A stretch of 64,000 nucleotides of DNA from an uncultured Desulfosarcina sp. GTDB taxonomy: Bacteria > Desulfobacterota > Desulfobacteria > Desulfobacterales > Desulfosarcinaceae. How positions within the stretch are numbered: the stretch's first letter is position 1; each line of letters begins with the position of its first letter. The notes under the pieces were generated by a model. That model was not told the DNA's origin and made no database searches. It worked only from the letters and a program-made list of their open reading frames with translations. This document shows positions 9,574 to 18,382 of this stretch, piece after piece. The position numbers and the translations under genes were made by a program. The DNA lies in contig NZ_OY764190.1 of assembly GCF_963668215.1 (NCBI RefSeq), positions 496,001-560,000 of the forward strand, read 5' to 3'.

Positions 9574-9595
9574 CTCATAGCTCATAGCTCATAGC
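9568..9595. repeat. Tandem heptamer TCATAGC x4
   Basis: Four perfect copies of TCATAGC. The rlpA stop codon is the TAG of the first copy, so changes in copy number would not alter the protein. Probably slippage-prone filler. Confidence 0.9.
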
Positions 9596-9655
9596 AAATC
9601 CATGATGATGGCGGTGGGTCAATGTCAACAGATAAAATTCGTCTGAACCAGACGG

Positions 9656-10816
9656 CTATGATTGGCGGGCAATCGATTGACAAACCGATGCGATGAGCTG
9701 AATCTGGGGTACGATGCTGGAAAGGTCCACGTATTCATCCGACCGGTGGGCATTGCCGCCGACAGGACCCATGCCATCGATGGTGGGAATGCCCAGTGCC
9801 GAAGACCAATTGCCGTCCGAACAGCCGCCGGTCGTGGTGGCATCGACGGTCAATCCGATCGATTCGGCCTTCTTCTCGAACAGTCTCCAGAGCGCCATGG
9901 CCCGATCATCGGCCTCCATGGGCGGTCGTTCGACGGCGCCGCGCACCGTCAGGCTCACGCCGGGCACATGGGTGCGATCCGGCATCGACCGGAAAAAGGA
10001 TTCCACCCTGGCGATCTGATCCTTGCGGGCAACTCTTACGTCTACCTTGGCCTGGGCTTTGTCGGGAATGATGTTGGTCTTTTCTCCGCTTCGCAAAACG
10101 GTGACATGAGCTGAAATCCCTTTCTCAGCATCGTCATTGAAGCGCTGAACGGCAAGAACCTGGTGAGCGATCTCGACGGCTGCATTGGCGCCCTTTTCCG
10201 GCTCTACACCGGCATGGGCCGACACGCCACTTGCTGTGATCGTAAACACGCCACCGCCTTTTCGATTCAAAACAAAGCGATGTGCCGGCCGGCAAGGTTC
10301 GAAAACAAAGACACGACGGCTGTTTAAGGCATGGTTCTCGATCCAGCGCCGCGATGCCTTTGATCCCACCTCTTCGTCTCCGTTGAAGCAAACCCGCACA
10401 GCCAAACGATCGAGCACGCCGGCATCATGCAAGGCTTCGAGCGTGTGCAGGGCCAGAACCAGCCCCCCCTTCATATCGCTGACACCAGGACCGGTGGCCC
10501 GACGACCGTCCATGCTAAAAGGCCGCTTTGCAGCCTCATTGTCAGGGAAAACCGTATCCATATGTCCTAAAAACAGGATATCGGATTTTTCTTCTTCCGA
10601 AACATTGAAGGCCTCCAGACAGGGAACCCCCTGCGTCCCGAGTTTTTTCAAGCACGTCGTAAAGCCGATAGCTTTCAACCGCGGGTCCAGGACCCGAGCC
10701 ACGGCCTCAATACCGGCAAGATTGTCGCTGCCGCTATCGATATTGACAAGGGTTTCCAAGTCGCTGATGAACTTCTCAACCCTGCCGTCCATGAAAGCTT
10801 GTATATCCGTTGGCAT
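9656..10816 (-). CDS. M20 family metallopeptidase (glutamate carboxypeptidase / CPG2-like)
   Basis: 386 aa. Metal ligands and catalytic residues of the M20 family are visible: H85 and D87 in Gly-His-Met-Asp-Thr-Val, D114 in Gly-Val-Ser-Asp-Met-Lys-Gly-Gly, and E148/E149 in Gly-Asp-Glu-Glu-Val-Gly-Ser. A dimerisation (lid) domain occupies about 190-300, and a C-terminal Gly-Asn-Ala-His-Arg-Ser supplies the last histidine. No signal peptide, so it is cytoplasmic. The closest described type is carboxypeptidase G2/ArgE-like, releasing a C-terminal glutamate or deacylating an amino acid. It starts 32 nt after the last permease gene of the peptide ABC operon, so it probably processes imported substrate. 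Confidence 0.9.
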   Translation of the reverse strand: MPTDIQAFMDGRVEKFISDLETLVNIDSGSDNLAGIEAVARVLDPRLKAIGFTTCLKKLGTQGVPCLEAFNVSEEEKSDILFLGHMDTVFPDNEAAKRPFSMDGRRATGPGVSDMKGGLVLALHTLEALHDAGVLDRLAVRVCFNGDEEVGSKASRRWIENHALNSRRVFVFEPCRPAHRFVLNRKGGGVFTITASGVSAHAGVEPEKGANAAVEIAHQVLAVQRFNDDAEKGISAHVTVLRSGEKTNIIPDKAQAKVDVRVARKDQIARVESFFRSMPDRTHVPGVSLTVRGAVERPPMEADDRAMALWRLFEKKAESIGLTVDATTTGGCSDGNWSSALGIPTIDGMGPVGGNAHRSDEYVDLSSIVPQIQLIASVCQSIARQS

Positions 10817-10848
10817 GACTTCTAACCCTTTGTCGATCTTCCTGAAGA

Positions 10849-11733
10849 CTATGTTTGTCTTGCCAGTTTGGGATTAAGCTCGTCGCGCAGCCAGTCCGAG
10901 AAAAGATTGATGGCCACCACCAGCAGAATCAGGGTTGCACCGGGAAACAGCGTCAGCCACCACATGCCTGCGTATATGTAATTTTTACCGATGGAGATCA
11001 TCATACCCATGGAGGGTTTGGTGAGCGGCACGCCGACGCCGAGAAAGCTCAAGGTCGCCTCCAGCATGATTGCAACGGCCAAGTCCACGGCCATAACCAC
11101 AAAAATCGGGGGCAGGGCGTTAGGCAGGATGTGGCGGAAAAGGATACGGGCGTCTCCGGCGCCGGATGATCGTGCAGCGACCACATAGGCGTTGTCCTTG
11201 ATTTCAAGGACACTGCCGCGGATGGTGCGGGCGTACTTGACCCAGTTGGCGATGCAGATGGCGAAAATCACCGTGGCAATGCCGCGTGTTTCAAAGGCCC
11301 CCAGCAGCAGCACAGCCAGTAAGGTTGTGGAAAATGCGAATACCGTGTCTGCAAGACGCATAATGATGGCATCCAGGAAACCACCATAGTAAGCGGCCAG
11401 CATGCCAAGAACAATTCCTAAGACACTTGAAATGGTCACCACCGAAAAACCGACGATCAGCGAAGTACGCAGGCCATATAGAATGGTGGAGAGGATGCCG
11501 CGCCCCTGGTCATCGGTGCCCAGCGGGAAGCTGGCCACGCTGCCGTCCATCCAGGCCGGCGGCAGCAGGAAATTACCCAGATCGACTGTGGTCAGATCAT
11601 AGGGGTCCATGGGGGCCAGCAGCGGTGCAAAGACTGCGCAAAGCAAGAAGATGAACAGCAGGAGACTACCAATCAGGGCCGAGGGATCCCTCAAATAGTT
11701 ACGCAGGCGCTGAGATTTTATTTTGCCGGCCAT
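10849..11733 (-). CDS. Peptide ABC transporter permease, DppC/OppC type
   Basis: 294 aa from the ATG at 11733, which has AGGA at about 7 nt; the upstream ATG at 11772 would overlap dppB by 32 nt. The N-terminal OppC domain (TM at about 25-45) is followed by five further membrane spans and the EAA permease motif (Ala-Ala-Arg-Ser-Ser-Gly-Ala-Gly-Asp-x4-Phe-x-His-Ile-Leu-Pro-Asn). It forms the inner-membrane channel with the DppB-type subunit and is powered by the DppD/DppF-type ATPases at 14374-16361. Confidence 0.93.
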   Translation of the reverse strand: MAGKIKSQRLRNYLRDPSALIGSLLLFIFLLCAVFAPLLAPMDPYDLTTVDLGNFLLPPAWMDGSVASFPLGTDDQGRGILSTILYGLRTSLIVGFSVVTISSVLGIVLGMLAAYYGGFLDAIIMRLADTVFAFSTTLLAVLLLGAFETRGIATVIFAICIANWVKYARTIRGSVLEIKDNAYVVAARSSGAGDARILFRHILPNALPPIFVVMAVDLAVAIMLEATLSFLGVGVPLTKPSMGMMISIGKNYIYAGMWWLTLFPGATLILLVVAINLFSDWLRDELNPKLARQT

Positions 11734-11740
11734 TGCGATC

Positions 11741-12703
11741 CTAATACCTGATTTTTGGGTTGAGCAGCGCATACATCAGATCCACCAGAATGTTAATGGT
11801 CAGAATGATAAACGCCGCCAGCATGATGTAAGTTACGATCACCGGCTGATCGGTCTCGAAGATGGAGGTCAGCAGTAAATTTCCCATTCCGGGCCACTGA
11901 AAGATGGTCTCGGTAACAATAGAAAACGCAATCAGTTCGCCAAATGATAGCCCTGCAATGGTCACCACCGGAATGAGAACATTGCGCAGGGCGTGTTTGA
12001 TGATCACCTTGAAGGGCGACAGGCCCTTTGCCCAAGCCGTTTTGATGTACTCTTCGGAGAGTACTTCTCGCATGCCGGCCCGGGTGAGTCGCAGGAGTAC
12101 GGCCAGCTGATAGCCCGAAAGGGTGAGAGCCGGCAGGACGATATGCTTCCATCCGTCGACCGTAAGCAGCCCGGTGCGCCAGAGGCCGACTTGGATGGTG
12201 TCACCGCGGCCGAAGGAGGGCAGAATCTCAAGATAGACCGAAAACACCATCACCAGTAATATACCGATGAGAAAGGTGGGGATCGAGATACCCAGGATCG
12301 ATCCAGCCATGATCGCCCGGTTCAATACGCCAGTGGGCCACACCGAAATCACGACGCCCAGCCCCACGCCCAGGATGAAACTGATACAGATGGCGGTAAA
12401 GGCCAGTTCCAGGGTCGCCGGCATGCGCTCCACGATCATATCGAAGGCGTCCACCTGGCTGATGTAGGACTTGCCGAAGTTGCCCCGCAGGGCACCACCG
12501 ATAAAACTGATGTACTGGATATGCATCGGCCGGTCCAGGCCGTAGGCCACCCGTACCATCTCACGCTCCTGCTGGGTAGCGTATTTGCCGGCCAGCATCA
12601 GCACCGGATCGCCGGTATAGCGGAAGATGATAAAGCAGACAAACGAGACCGCCAGAAGGACGATGATTCCCTGAAGCAGCCGTTTAATTAGATAGGTGGC
12701 CAT
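11741..12703 (-). CDS. Peptide ABC transporter permease, DppB/OppB type
   Basis: 320 aa with the typical N-terminal Leu-Leu-Gln-Gly-Ile-Ile-Val-Leu-Leu segment and six membrane spans. The EAA loop (Ala-Trp-Ala-Lys-Gly-Leu-x6-Ile-Lys-His-Ala-Leu-Arg-Asn) sits near residue 215. It is the second permease of the peptide importer and is followed 8 nt later by the DppC-type gene. Between it and the preceding binding-protein gene is a 121-nt gap containing a stem-loop at 12776-12814. Confidence 0.93.
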   Translation of the reverse strand: MATYLIKRLLQGIIVLLAVSFVCFIIFRYTGDPVLMLAGKYATQQEREMVRVAYGLDRPMHIQYISFIGGALRGNFGKSYISQVDAFDMIVERMPATLELAFTAICISFILGVGLGVVISVWPTGVLNRAIMAGSILGISIPTFLIGILLVMVFSVYLEILPSFGRGDTIQVGLWRTGLLTVDGWKHIVLPALTLSGYQLAVLLRLTRAGMREVLSEEYIKTAWAKGLSPFKVIIKHALRNVLIPVVTIAGLSFGELIAFSIVTETIFQWPGMGNLLLTSIFETDQPVIVTYIMLAAFIILTINILVDLMYALLNPKIRY

Positions 12704-12775
12704 AGGTTGTTATTCGTCCGTTGACCGGTTCGACGTGGATCCTGTAAAATTTTCTCCACAGGCTCAACGTTTAGG

Positions 12776-12814
12776 AATCCAGGAGTCAGAAGTCAGAAGT
12801 CCGGCTCCTGGATT
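12776..12814 (-). promoter_or_regulatory. Intercistronic stem-loop between binding-protein and permease genes
   Basis: Perfect 10-bp arms AATCCAGGAG and CTCCTGGATT enclose a 19-nt loop that itself contains a short direct repeat (CAGAAGT twice). It lies directly after the dppA-type stop codon in the mRNA. There is no U-tract after it, so it is more like an mRNA-stabilising or attenuating hairpin than a full terminator. In binding-protein-dependent operons such structures commonly raise receptor over permease levels; that role here is inference. Confidence 0.6.
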
Positions 12815-12824
12815 TCTTTGTATT

Positions 12825-14336
12825 TTACTTGATTTCCTTGGCAACAATCCACTGATCCGGACGCGGCGTGAACGCTACCCCCGAGTCTTTGACCACGGCA
12901 TAGATGTCCTGCTGGTAGTGCAGCGGAATCCAGGCCACGTCCTCAACAGACTTCTTGTTGATGGCCTGCAGGGCTTTTTGCCGTTCGGCCCGGTCGATGA
13001 TGGACGAGGAATCGATGATCATCCTGTCCAGTTGCGGGTCGGAGTAGATCGCGCCGTTGTATGCCCCCATGCCCTTTTCCTTATCCGGCGTGTGCAGCAA
13101 CTTCTCGGCACTGCGTCCGAAGTCGTAGGATCCGTCGAACCAGCCGATCAGGTAAAAGCGGTGCTTGTAGTCGGACAACTCGTCGAAGAAAATGGATTTG
13201 GGTTTGACGTCCAGGGTCACCTTGAGACCGATCTTGGCCAGGTACTTGGCCACGGCTTCGCAGATCTTCTCGTCGTTCACATAGCGGTCGTTGGGACCGG
13301 CCACGGTGATTGCAAAGCCGTCGGGGTAACCCGCATCGGCCAGCAACTTTTTGGCCAGGGCCGGGTCGTAGGACAGTCGCTTCAACCCGGGCACGTAGCC
13401 GACGGTAGGCACATCCGGCACCTGGGCCGCGGGCGTAGCCTGACCGCGCATGACCTTCTCGATGATCTCGTCCTCGTTGATGGCGTGGGCAATGGCCTTG
13501 CGCACCCGAACGTCGGCGAAAGGCGTCCCTTCTTTGTTAGACATATCCATGTAGATGGCCCGGCGTGCCGGACGGGAAATCAACTTCACGTGGGGCATCT
13601 TTTCGATCCGCTCGATCAGGGTGACGGGCACGCCGTTGATGATGTCAGCCTGTTTGCCGGCCAGGGCGGCGAAACGGGTAGCCTCTTCGGTAATCGGGCG
13701 GATGTCCACGTTTTTATACTTGGGGGTGCCTTCCCAGTAGTCCTCGTTGGCCATCATGCGCACGTAGGACCCCTTGACCCATTCGACGAATTTGTAGGCG
13801 CCGGTGCCAATGGGCCGGGTATTGTAGTCCCCGTCGTCGCGGTCCTTTGATGACTCCATATCCACAATGAAATTCTGGTGCATGGTCTCGGCGAACCACG
13901 GCACTGGCTTGACGGTCTTGAATATCACCGTGTAGTCATCGGGCGTTTCAATGGAGGCGATGGAGTTGGCGATATTGAGCAGTTTGGAGTATTGAGGATC
14001 CTTCATGCGTTCAAAGGTGAACTTTACGTCGGCGGCGGTAAAATCGTTGCCGTTGTGAAATTTGACCCCCTTGCGCAGGTCGAATTTCCAGGTGGTGCCG
14101 TCCAGACGCTTCCATTTCACGGCCAGGGCCGGCGAGAGCTTGCCGTCGGGCGCGGGCCGCTGCAGCAGCCCGTCGAAAAAGTTGGACATGTAGGAGAGGT
14201 TGGCGTCGGAAGAAAACGCATGCGGGTTCATGGACTTGGGCGGGGCGTCGGTCACCACCACCAGGTCCGCTTTGGCCATCGCCACGGCGGGCAGGGCCAG
14301 CAGGGCGACGATCAGGATCAGGGCGATTCGTTTCAT
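12825..14336 (-). CDS. Peptide ABC transporter substrate-binding protein (SBP_bac_5, DppA type)
   Basis: 503 aa from the ATG at 14336, preceded by AAGGAGG; the upstream in-frame ATG at 14396 would put 20 residues before the signal peptide. A clear Sec signal runs to Ala-Met-Ala-Lys-Ala. The family 5 fold is shown by Leu-Lys-Trp-type repeats, Trp-Lys-Phe-Asp-Leu-Arg-Lys-Gly-Val-Lys-Phe-His-Asn-Gly near residue 95, and the C-terminal Ala-Ile-Tyr-Ser-Asp-Pro-Gln-Leu-Asp segment. It binds a di/oligopeptide or related solute in the periplasm. Gene order ATPases-receptor-permeases-peptidase is compact on one strand. Confidence 0.92.
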   Translation of the reverse strand: MKRIALILIVALLALPAVAMAKADLVVVTDAPPKSMNPHAFSSDANLSYMSNFFDGLLQRPAPDGKLSPALAVKWKRLDGTTWKFDLRKGVKFHNGNDFTAADVKFTFERMKDPQYSKLLNIANSIASIETPDDYTVIFKTVKPVPWFAETMHQNFIVDMESSKDRDDGDYNTRPIGTGAYKFVEWVKGSYVRMMANEDYWEGTPKYKNVDIRPITEEATRFAALAGKQADIINGVPVTLIERIEKMPHVKLISRPARRAIYMDMSNKEGTPFADVRVRKAIAHAINEDEIIEKVMRGQATPAAQVPDVPTVGYVPGLKRLSYDPALAKKLLADAGYPDGFAITVAGPNDRYVNDEKICEAVAKYLAKIGLKVTLDVKPKSIFFDELSDYKHRFYLIGWFDGSYDFGRSAEKLLHTPDKEKGMGAYNGAIYSDPQLDRMIIDSSSIIDRAERQKALQAINKKSVEDVAWIPLHYQQDIYAVVKDSGVAFTPRPDQWIVAKEIK

Positions 14337-14373
14337 GGGTTGCTCCTCCTTACGAGTTAATGAATCCTTGGAA

Positions 14374-15357
14374 TTATTGCGTTGTTGCACGGGCATACAA
14401 ATGGCATGCGGCTGTGTGGCCGCCGCCGAAATCGATCATCTCCGGGATTTCCTTTTCGCAGATTGCCATCCGCTCGGGACAGCGGGTATGAAACCGGCAG
14501 CCGGACGGCGGATCGATGGGGCTGGGCACATCGCCGCTCAGGACGATGCGCGCCTTTTTGCGTGTCGGATCGGGGACTGGCACGGCCGACAGCAGCGCCT
14601 TGGTGTACGGGTGCCTGGGCGAACCGTAGAGGTCCTTGTAGGCCGCCGATTCGACGATCTTGCCCAGATACATGACGATGATTCGGTCGCAAATGTACTC
14701 CACCACCGCCAGGTCGTGGGAGATGACGATCAGGGACAGATCGAAATTGGCCTTCAGGTCCATGAGCAGGTTGATGATCTGGGCCTGGATGGACACATCC
14801 AGGGCCGATACCGGTTCATCTCCGATAATTACCGATGGATCCAGGGCCAGAGCCCGGGCGATTCCGATGCGCTGGCGTTGGCCGCCGGAAAATTCGTGGG
14901 GATAACGTCGGCCCTGCTCGGGAGAAAGGCCGACGGTTTCCAGCAAAAAGGCCAGGCGTTCGCGGCGCTGCTTGCCGGTATACAGCCCATGGACGTCCAT
15001 GGGGTCGGAGAGGATCTCGTTGACCGTCATGCGCGGATTGAGCGACGAGTAAGGGTCTTGAAAAACAAGCTGCATGTCGCGCCGCAGTCGCCTGAGGGAT
15101 CCTTTGCTCATCTTGACCACATCGTCGCCCTGCCACAACACTGTCCCGCCGGTGATGGGCAGCAGGCGCGTCACTGCCATGCCTGCTGTGGTCTTGCCGC
15201 ATCCCGATTCGCCGACGATGCCAAGGGTTTCGCCCTTGGCCAGTGTGAAGCTCACCCCATCCACGGCATAAACGTATCCGATGGTGCGGGACAGAATGCC
15301 CCGCTTGATGGGAAAATGGACCTTCAGGTCCTCGACGAGGATCAGGCTTTCACTCAT
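14374..15357 (-). CDS. Peptide ABC transporter ATP-binding protein, DppF/OppF type
   Basis: 327 aa. Walker A Gly-Glu-Ser-Gly-Cys-Gly-Lys-Thr-Thr, ABC signature Phe-Ser-Gly-Gly-Gln-Arg-Gln-Arg-Ile, Walker B Val-Ile-Ile-Gly-Asp-Glu-Pro, and the switch histidine are all intact. The C-terminal oligopeptide/dipeptide domain includes Gly-Cys-Arg-Phe-His-Thr-Arg-Cys-Pro, part of the Cys cluster seen in peptide ATPases, some of which carry an Fe-S centre. It overlaps the DppD-type gene by 4 nt, indicating translational coupling. Confidence 0.93.
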   Translation of the reverse strand: MSESLILVEDLKVHFPIKRGILSRTIGYVYAVDGVSFTLAKGETLGIVGESGCGKTTAGMAVTRLLPITGGTVLWQGDDVVKMSKGSLRRLRRDMQLVFQDPYSSLNPRMTVNEILSDPMDVHGLYTGKQRRERLAFLLETVGLSPEQGRRYPHEFSGGQRQRIGIARALALDPSVIIGDEPVSALDVSIQAQIINLLMDLKANFDLSLIVISHDLAVVEYICDRIIVMYLGKIVESAAYKDLYGSPRHPYTKALLSAVPVPDPTRKKARIVLSGDVPSPIDPPSGCRFHTRCPERMAICEKEIPEMIDFGGGHTAACHLYARATTQ

Positions 15358-16361
15358 GACGGCGGCGGCTCCACGTGAAGCCAGCAGCGGACCCGACGGC
15401 CGCTGGCAATGTCGGTCAATTCGGGTTCTCGCTTACGACAGATCTCCATGACTTTAGGGCAGCGGTCGCCAAATTTACATCCCTCGGGCAGGGCCACCAG
15501 GTTGGGGACCATCCCCTTGATCTCCTGCAGCCGTCGGGTCTCGCCGGCCGTGCGGCTGCCTAATATGGGTATCGATTGCAGCAACCCAACGGTATAAGGG
15601 TGCAAGGGCTGCTTGAAGATTTCCAGGGTCGGGGCCTCTTCGACCACGCGGCCGGCATACATGACCACGATGCGCTGGGCCATTTCGGCGATCACTCCCA
15701 GGTCGTGGGTGATCATCTGCACGGCGGTACCGAAGTCCTCTTTGAGTTTGAGCATCAGCTCCAGGATCTGTGCCTGGACAGTCACATCGAGCGCTGTTGT
15801 CGGCTCGTCGGCAATGAGGATCTCCGGGTCACAGGCCAGGGCCATTGCGATCATGGCCCGCTGGCGCATCCCGCCGGAAAGCTGGTGGGGATATTCATGG
15901 ATGCGCCGCCGGGGTGCCGGAATCTGTACCCGATGGAGCATTTCGATGGAAGCTTCCAGGGCCTCCTTGCGTCCGGCGTTGCGATGCAAAATAAACATCT
16001 CCGAGATCTGGTTGCCGATAGTAAACACCGGGTTCAGCGAGGTCATCGGCTCCTGAAATATCATGGCGATGCGGTTGCCGCGGATTCGACGCATCTGCTG
16101 GCGAGACAGATCGAGAAGATTCGTCCCGTCGAAATGGACACGGCCGTCCACGATCTTGCCGGGAGGGTCCGGAATCAACTGCATGATGGACAGGGCCGTG
16201 ACGCTTTTACCGCTGCCCGATTCGCCGACGACGCCCAGCACCTCGCCGGACCTTAAATGAAAGGAGACCCCGTCCACCGCGCGAGCGGCGCCCCTGGACG
16301 AATAGAAGTAGGTCTTCAGGCCGCTCACATCGAGAATGGTTTTGGGTTCCGATGGCTTCAT
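15354..16361 (-). CDS. Peptide ABC transporter ATP-binding protein, DppD/OppD type
   Basis: 335 aa and first gene of the operon. Walker A Gly-Glu-Ser-Gly-Ser-Gly-Lys-Ser, signature Leu-Ser-Gly-Gly-Met-Arg-Gln-Arg, Walker B Ile-Leu-Ile-Ala-Asp-Glu-Pro-Thr-Thr-Ala-Leu-Asp. The C-terminus has Gly-Cys-Lys-Phe-Gly-Asp-Arg-Cys-Pro, matching the Cys cluster in its DppF-type partner. The start codon has no strong Shine-Dalgarno. A probable promoter and palindrome lie 40-100 nt upstream. Confidence 0.93.
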   Translation of the reverse strand: MKPSEPKTILDVSGLKTYFYSSRGAARAVDGVSFHLRSGEVLGVVGESGSGKSVTALSIMQLIPDPPGKIVDGRVHFDGTNLLDLSRQQMRRIRGNRIAMIFQEPMTSLNPVFTIGNQISEMFILHRNAGRKEALEASIEMLHRVQIPAPRRRIHEYPHQLSGGMRQRAMIAMALACDPEILIADEPTTALDVTVQAQILELMLKLKEDFGTAVQMITHDLGVIAEMAQRIVVMYAGRVVEEAPTLEIFKQPLHPYTVGLLQSIPILGSRTAGETRRLQEIKGMVPNLVALPEGCKFGDRCPKVMEICRKREPELTDIASGRRVRCWLHVEPPPS

Positions 16362-16400
16362 CTACGATTTTGAATTGGAAAAGGTTCTGGGAATGAAACC

Positions 16401-16429
16401 ATTTAAAGGTAAGGCCGCAACAAAGTCAA
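16401..16429 (-). promoter_or_regulatory. Probable sigma70 promoter of the peptide ABC operon
   Basis: On the minus strand, TTGACT (16429-16424), a 17-nt spacer, then TTAAAT (16406-16401). Transcription would start near 16394, about 33 nt before the DppD-type ATG. The palindrome at 16428-16462 touches the -35 box. Confidence 0.55.
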
Positions 16430-16462
16430 TATTATTTATTTAACCGAGTTAAAAATAATATT
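16428..16462. promoter_or_regulatory. AT-rich palindromic operator candidate
   Basis: The near-perfect inverted repeat AATATTATT...TTTAAC-CGA-GTTAAA...AATAATATT (35 bp) stands out from its high-GC surroundings. It lies immediately upstream of and touching the -35 box of the peptide operon, and downstream of the XRE-type regulator gene. A dimeric HTH protein would bind such a site, and the neighbouring regulator is the obvious candidate. It could alternatively be the transcript end of the regulator gene, though no clean U-tract follows. Confidence 0.55.
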
Positions 16463-16494
16463 AAACCGATTGACCATAGATGCCAGATCTCAAA

Positions 16495-17523
16495 CTAGTG
16501 GAAACGAAAGTCCGAAAATTCCATCAGTTCGGAAAGGGCTGCATCAAAGCGATCCTCCACGCCGAAGGCAGCGAACCCCTTTCTGATATGGGCATGAAAA
16601 CCTTCCGCCGTATGGCAGTCTGCACTGTGGTCGATTGCCGCCCGGCAATGCTCAACCTCATTTTTGAACAATCCCACGATGGCAGGGTCATCCGACAGAA
16701 AACTCTCTAAGGTGAATTGATCGCAGACCTCTTCGTAATCATGACGACGCATGGAAGTATAGCTGACTTTGGAAGCATCGCCGTCGGCATCCTGAATTTG
16801 AAATTGAAAATGGGAGCACCGCTTGACGATTCGGTGAAGATGTTGGTCCGGCGCCTTGAGGGATGCCGCAACCGCATTGGCGTAGAACTTGGTGTACAAA
16901 TCGAAAATGCGCGGATTCATTTGCTGGGCATCGGGTCCGACATGCCTTTTCAAACTCTCTTCCAAACATTTACGGCACATGTAGGTCTCATATCGGTATC
17001 CCCGGTTGCAGTTTTCCAGAAACAGCGCTTTTCGCTCTGCGACCACCTCCTCTGTAAAAATTTTGAAGAAACGATCTGCCTCGCTGTTCGACTCGGTTGG
17101 GAATTCTTTCATTATATATAACTCGGAAGGGAGAAAAATGCCGCTGGGCCGGTGCTTCACCAAAATTTTAGAGCCACCGATATTTTCCAGTGCCGCCATG
17201 AGCAGTTCGAAATAAATGTTGTCGAACTGAGGCAAAATGCGCCCTTCAAATTTTCTTCGGCGGTTGTTGTTCAGGATTTCAGGGATATCGTGCCGATTGA
17301 GCGGCATGTAGTCGTATTCGGCCAGGATGGCATTGATTGCGGCAAGCGAATAATTCAGCGCCAGAAGGATAGAAGCGATTTTATCCTTGCCGGGTTTATT
17401 GATATTGCCCTTAATCAATTTGGTCAGGTAGGCATTGGATATCCCCGAAACATTGCTGATCTGGTTCAGATTCAATCCACTGGATTCAATAATGATGGAC
17501 AGGGTTTCCGAAAATTTTCGCAT
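16495..17523 (-). CDS. XRE-type helix-turn-helix regulator with uncharacterised C-terminal domain
   Basis: 342 aa. Residues 1-65 form a lambda-repressor-like HTH (Asn-Leu-Asn-Gln-Ile-Ser-Asn-Val-Ser-Gly-Ile-Ser-x-Ala-Tyr-Leu-Thr-Lys-Leu). The remaining 270 residues match no domain I recognise; they contain a Cys pair (Met-Cys-Arg-Lys-Cys) near 183-186 and many aromatic and His residues, so ligand or metal sensing is possible. The gene is co-oriented with and just upstream of the peptide ABC operon, with the palindromic site between them, suggesting it controls peptide uptake. Its own 5' region (17524-17730) is AT-rich but I see no clear matching palindrome there. Confidence 0.75.
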   Translation of the reverse strand: MRKFSETLSIIIESSGLNLNQISNVSGISNAYLTKLIKGNINKPGKDKIASILLALNYSLAAINAILAEYDYMPLNRHDIPEILNNNRRRKFEGRILPQFDNIYFELLMAALENIGGSKILVKHRPSGIFLPSELYIMKEFPTESNSEADRFFKIFTEEVVAERKALFLENCNRGYRYETYMCRKCLEESLKRHVGPDAQQMNPRIFDLYTKFYANAVAASLKAPDQHLHRIVKRCSHFQFQIQDADGDASKVSYTSMRRHDYEEVCDQFTLESFLSDDPAIVGLFKNEVEHCRAAIDHSADCHTAEGFHAHIRKGFAAFGVEDRFDAALSELMEFSDFRFH

Positions 17524-17730
17524 GCAAGGCTACTGATTTCGATTTTGAATGGCTAAGAAATGCATTTTTGGACAACATACACGATAACAGCAGCTGGTTA
17601 AATATTTTTTTCAACTTTGTTTAATCATTTATCTAAGCCACCAGATGCATTGTTTGCAATCCGACCGCAAAAAAGATATCAAAATAATAGACTTATAAAA
17701 ATCCTGTGACGACATCGGGAAAGGAAACCT

Positions 17731-18198
17731 ATGGACAGACCCTTGCGGCGCGAAGACCGGCGCCTCGACGATGCGGCCGCCATGGCGCTGTTGAAACGCG
17801 GCGAGTATGGCATTTTAAGCACTTCCGGAAAAGACCACCGACCTTACGGCATACCGGTCAATTACGTGGTGATGGAAGATTCCATCTTCTTTCATTGTGC
17901 CACCGAAGGCCGGAAACTGGAAAACATCACCGCCAACCGCGGCGTCTCCTTTTGTGTAGTGGGACAGACCGAACTGCTGCCCGAAAAATTCTCCACCCGC
18001 TACGAAAGCGTGGTGGTTTCCGGTGAGGCCGGAGTCGTGGAAAAGCCGGAACTGAAAAAAAAGGCGCTCAACGCCCTGGTGGCCAAATACGCTCCCGGCA
18101 ACATGGCCGCCGGAAAAGCCTACATCGAAAAACTCTTGGAAAAAACGGCCGTGGTTCGCATCTCCATCGATTATCTGATCGGAAAGACAAGAAAATAA
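17731..18198 (+). CDS. Pyridoxamine 5'-phosphate oxidase family protein (NimA-like)
   Basis: 155 aa, split-barrel flavin-binding fold. The start Arg-Arg-x-Asp-Arg-x-Leu, the Gly-Glu-Tyr-Gly-Ile-Leu-Ser-Thr segment, and Pro-Tyr-Gly-Ile-Pro-Val-Asn-Tyr-Val followed by His-Cys-Ala-x-Glu-Gly-x-Lys-Leu-Glu-Asn match the NimA/Nim-like branch (5-nitroimidazole reductase relatives) rather than true PdxH. It is likely a cytoplasmic FMN- or haem-binding reductase; its substrate is unknown. GGAAAGGAAAC lies upstream of the ATG. The gene is followed by 180 nt without a recognisable feature before the hybrid kinase. Confidence 0.85.
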   Translation: MDRPLRREDRRLDDAAAMALLKRGEYGILSTSGKDHRPYGIPVNYVVMEDSIFFHCATEGRKLENITANRGVSFCVVGQTELLPEKFSTRYESVVVSGEAGVVEKPELKKKALNALVAKYAPGNMAAGKAYIEKLLEKTAVVRISIDYLIGKTRK

Positions 18199-18382
18199 AG
18201 GTTCGCCGTAGACAGCCGATAGTTAAAAAAGGAACCATTACAAAAAAGCCATTTCCCTTATTCAAAACAATCGGGGATTGTCGATGAAGCCTGAAAAGCG
18301 GCATGCCGGGCCGATCGATTCGAACGTTCCCCCTTAAAACGGCCAACGGAGTCGATGTGCCGGACGGAAGGTGTACCTCCAG

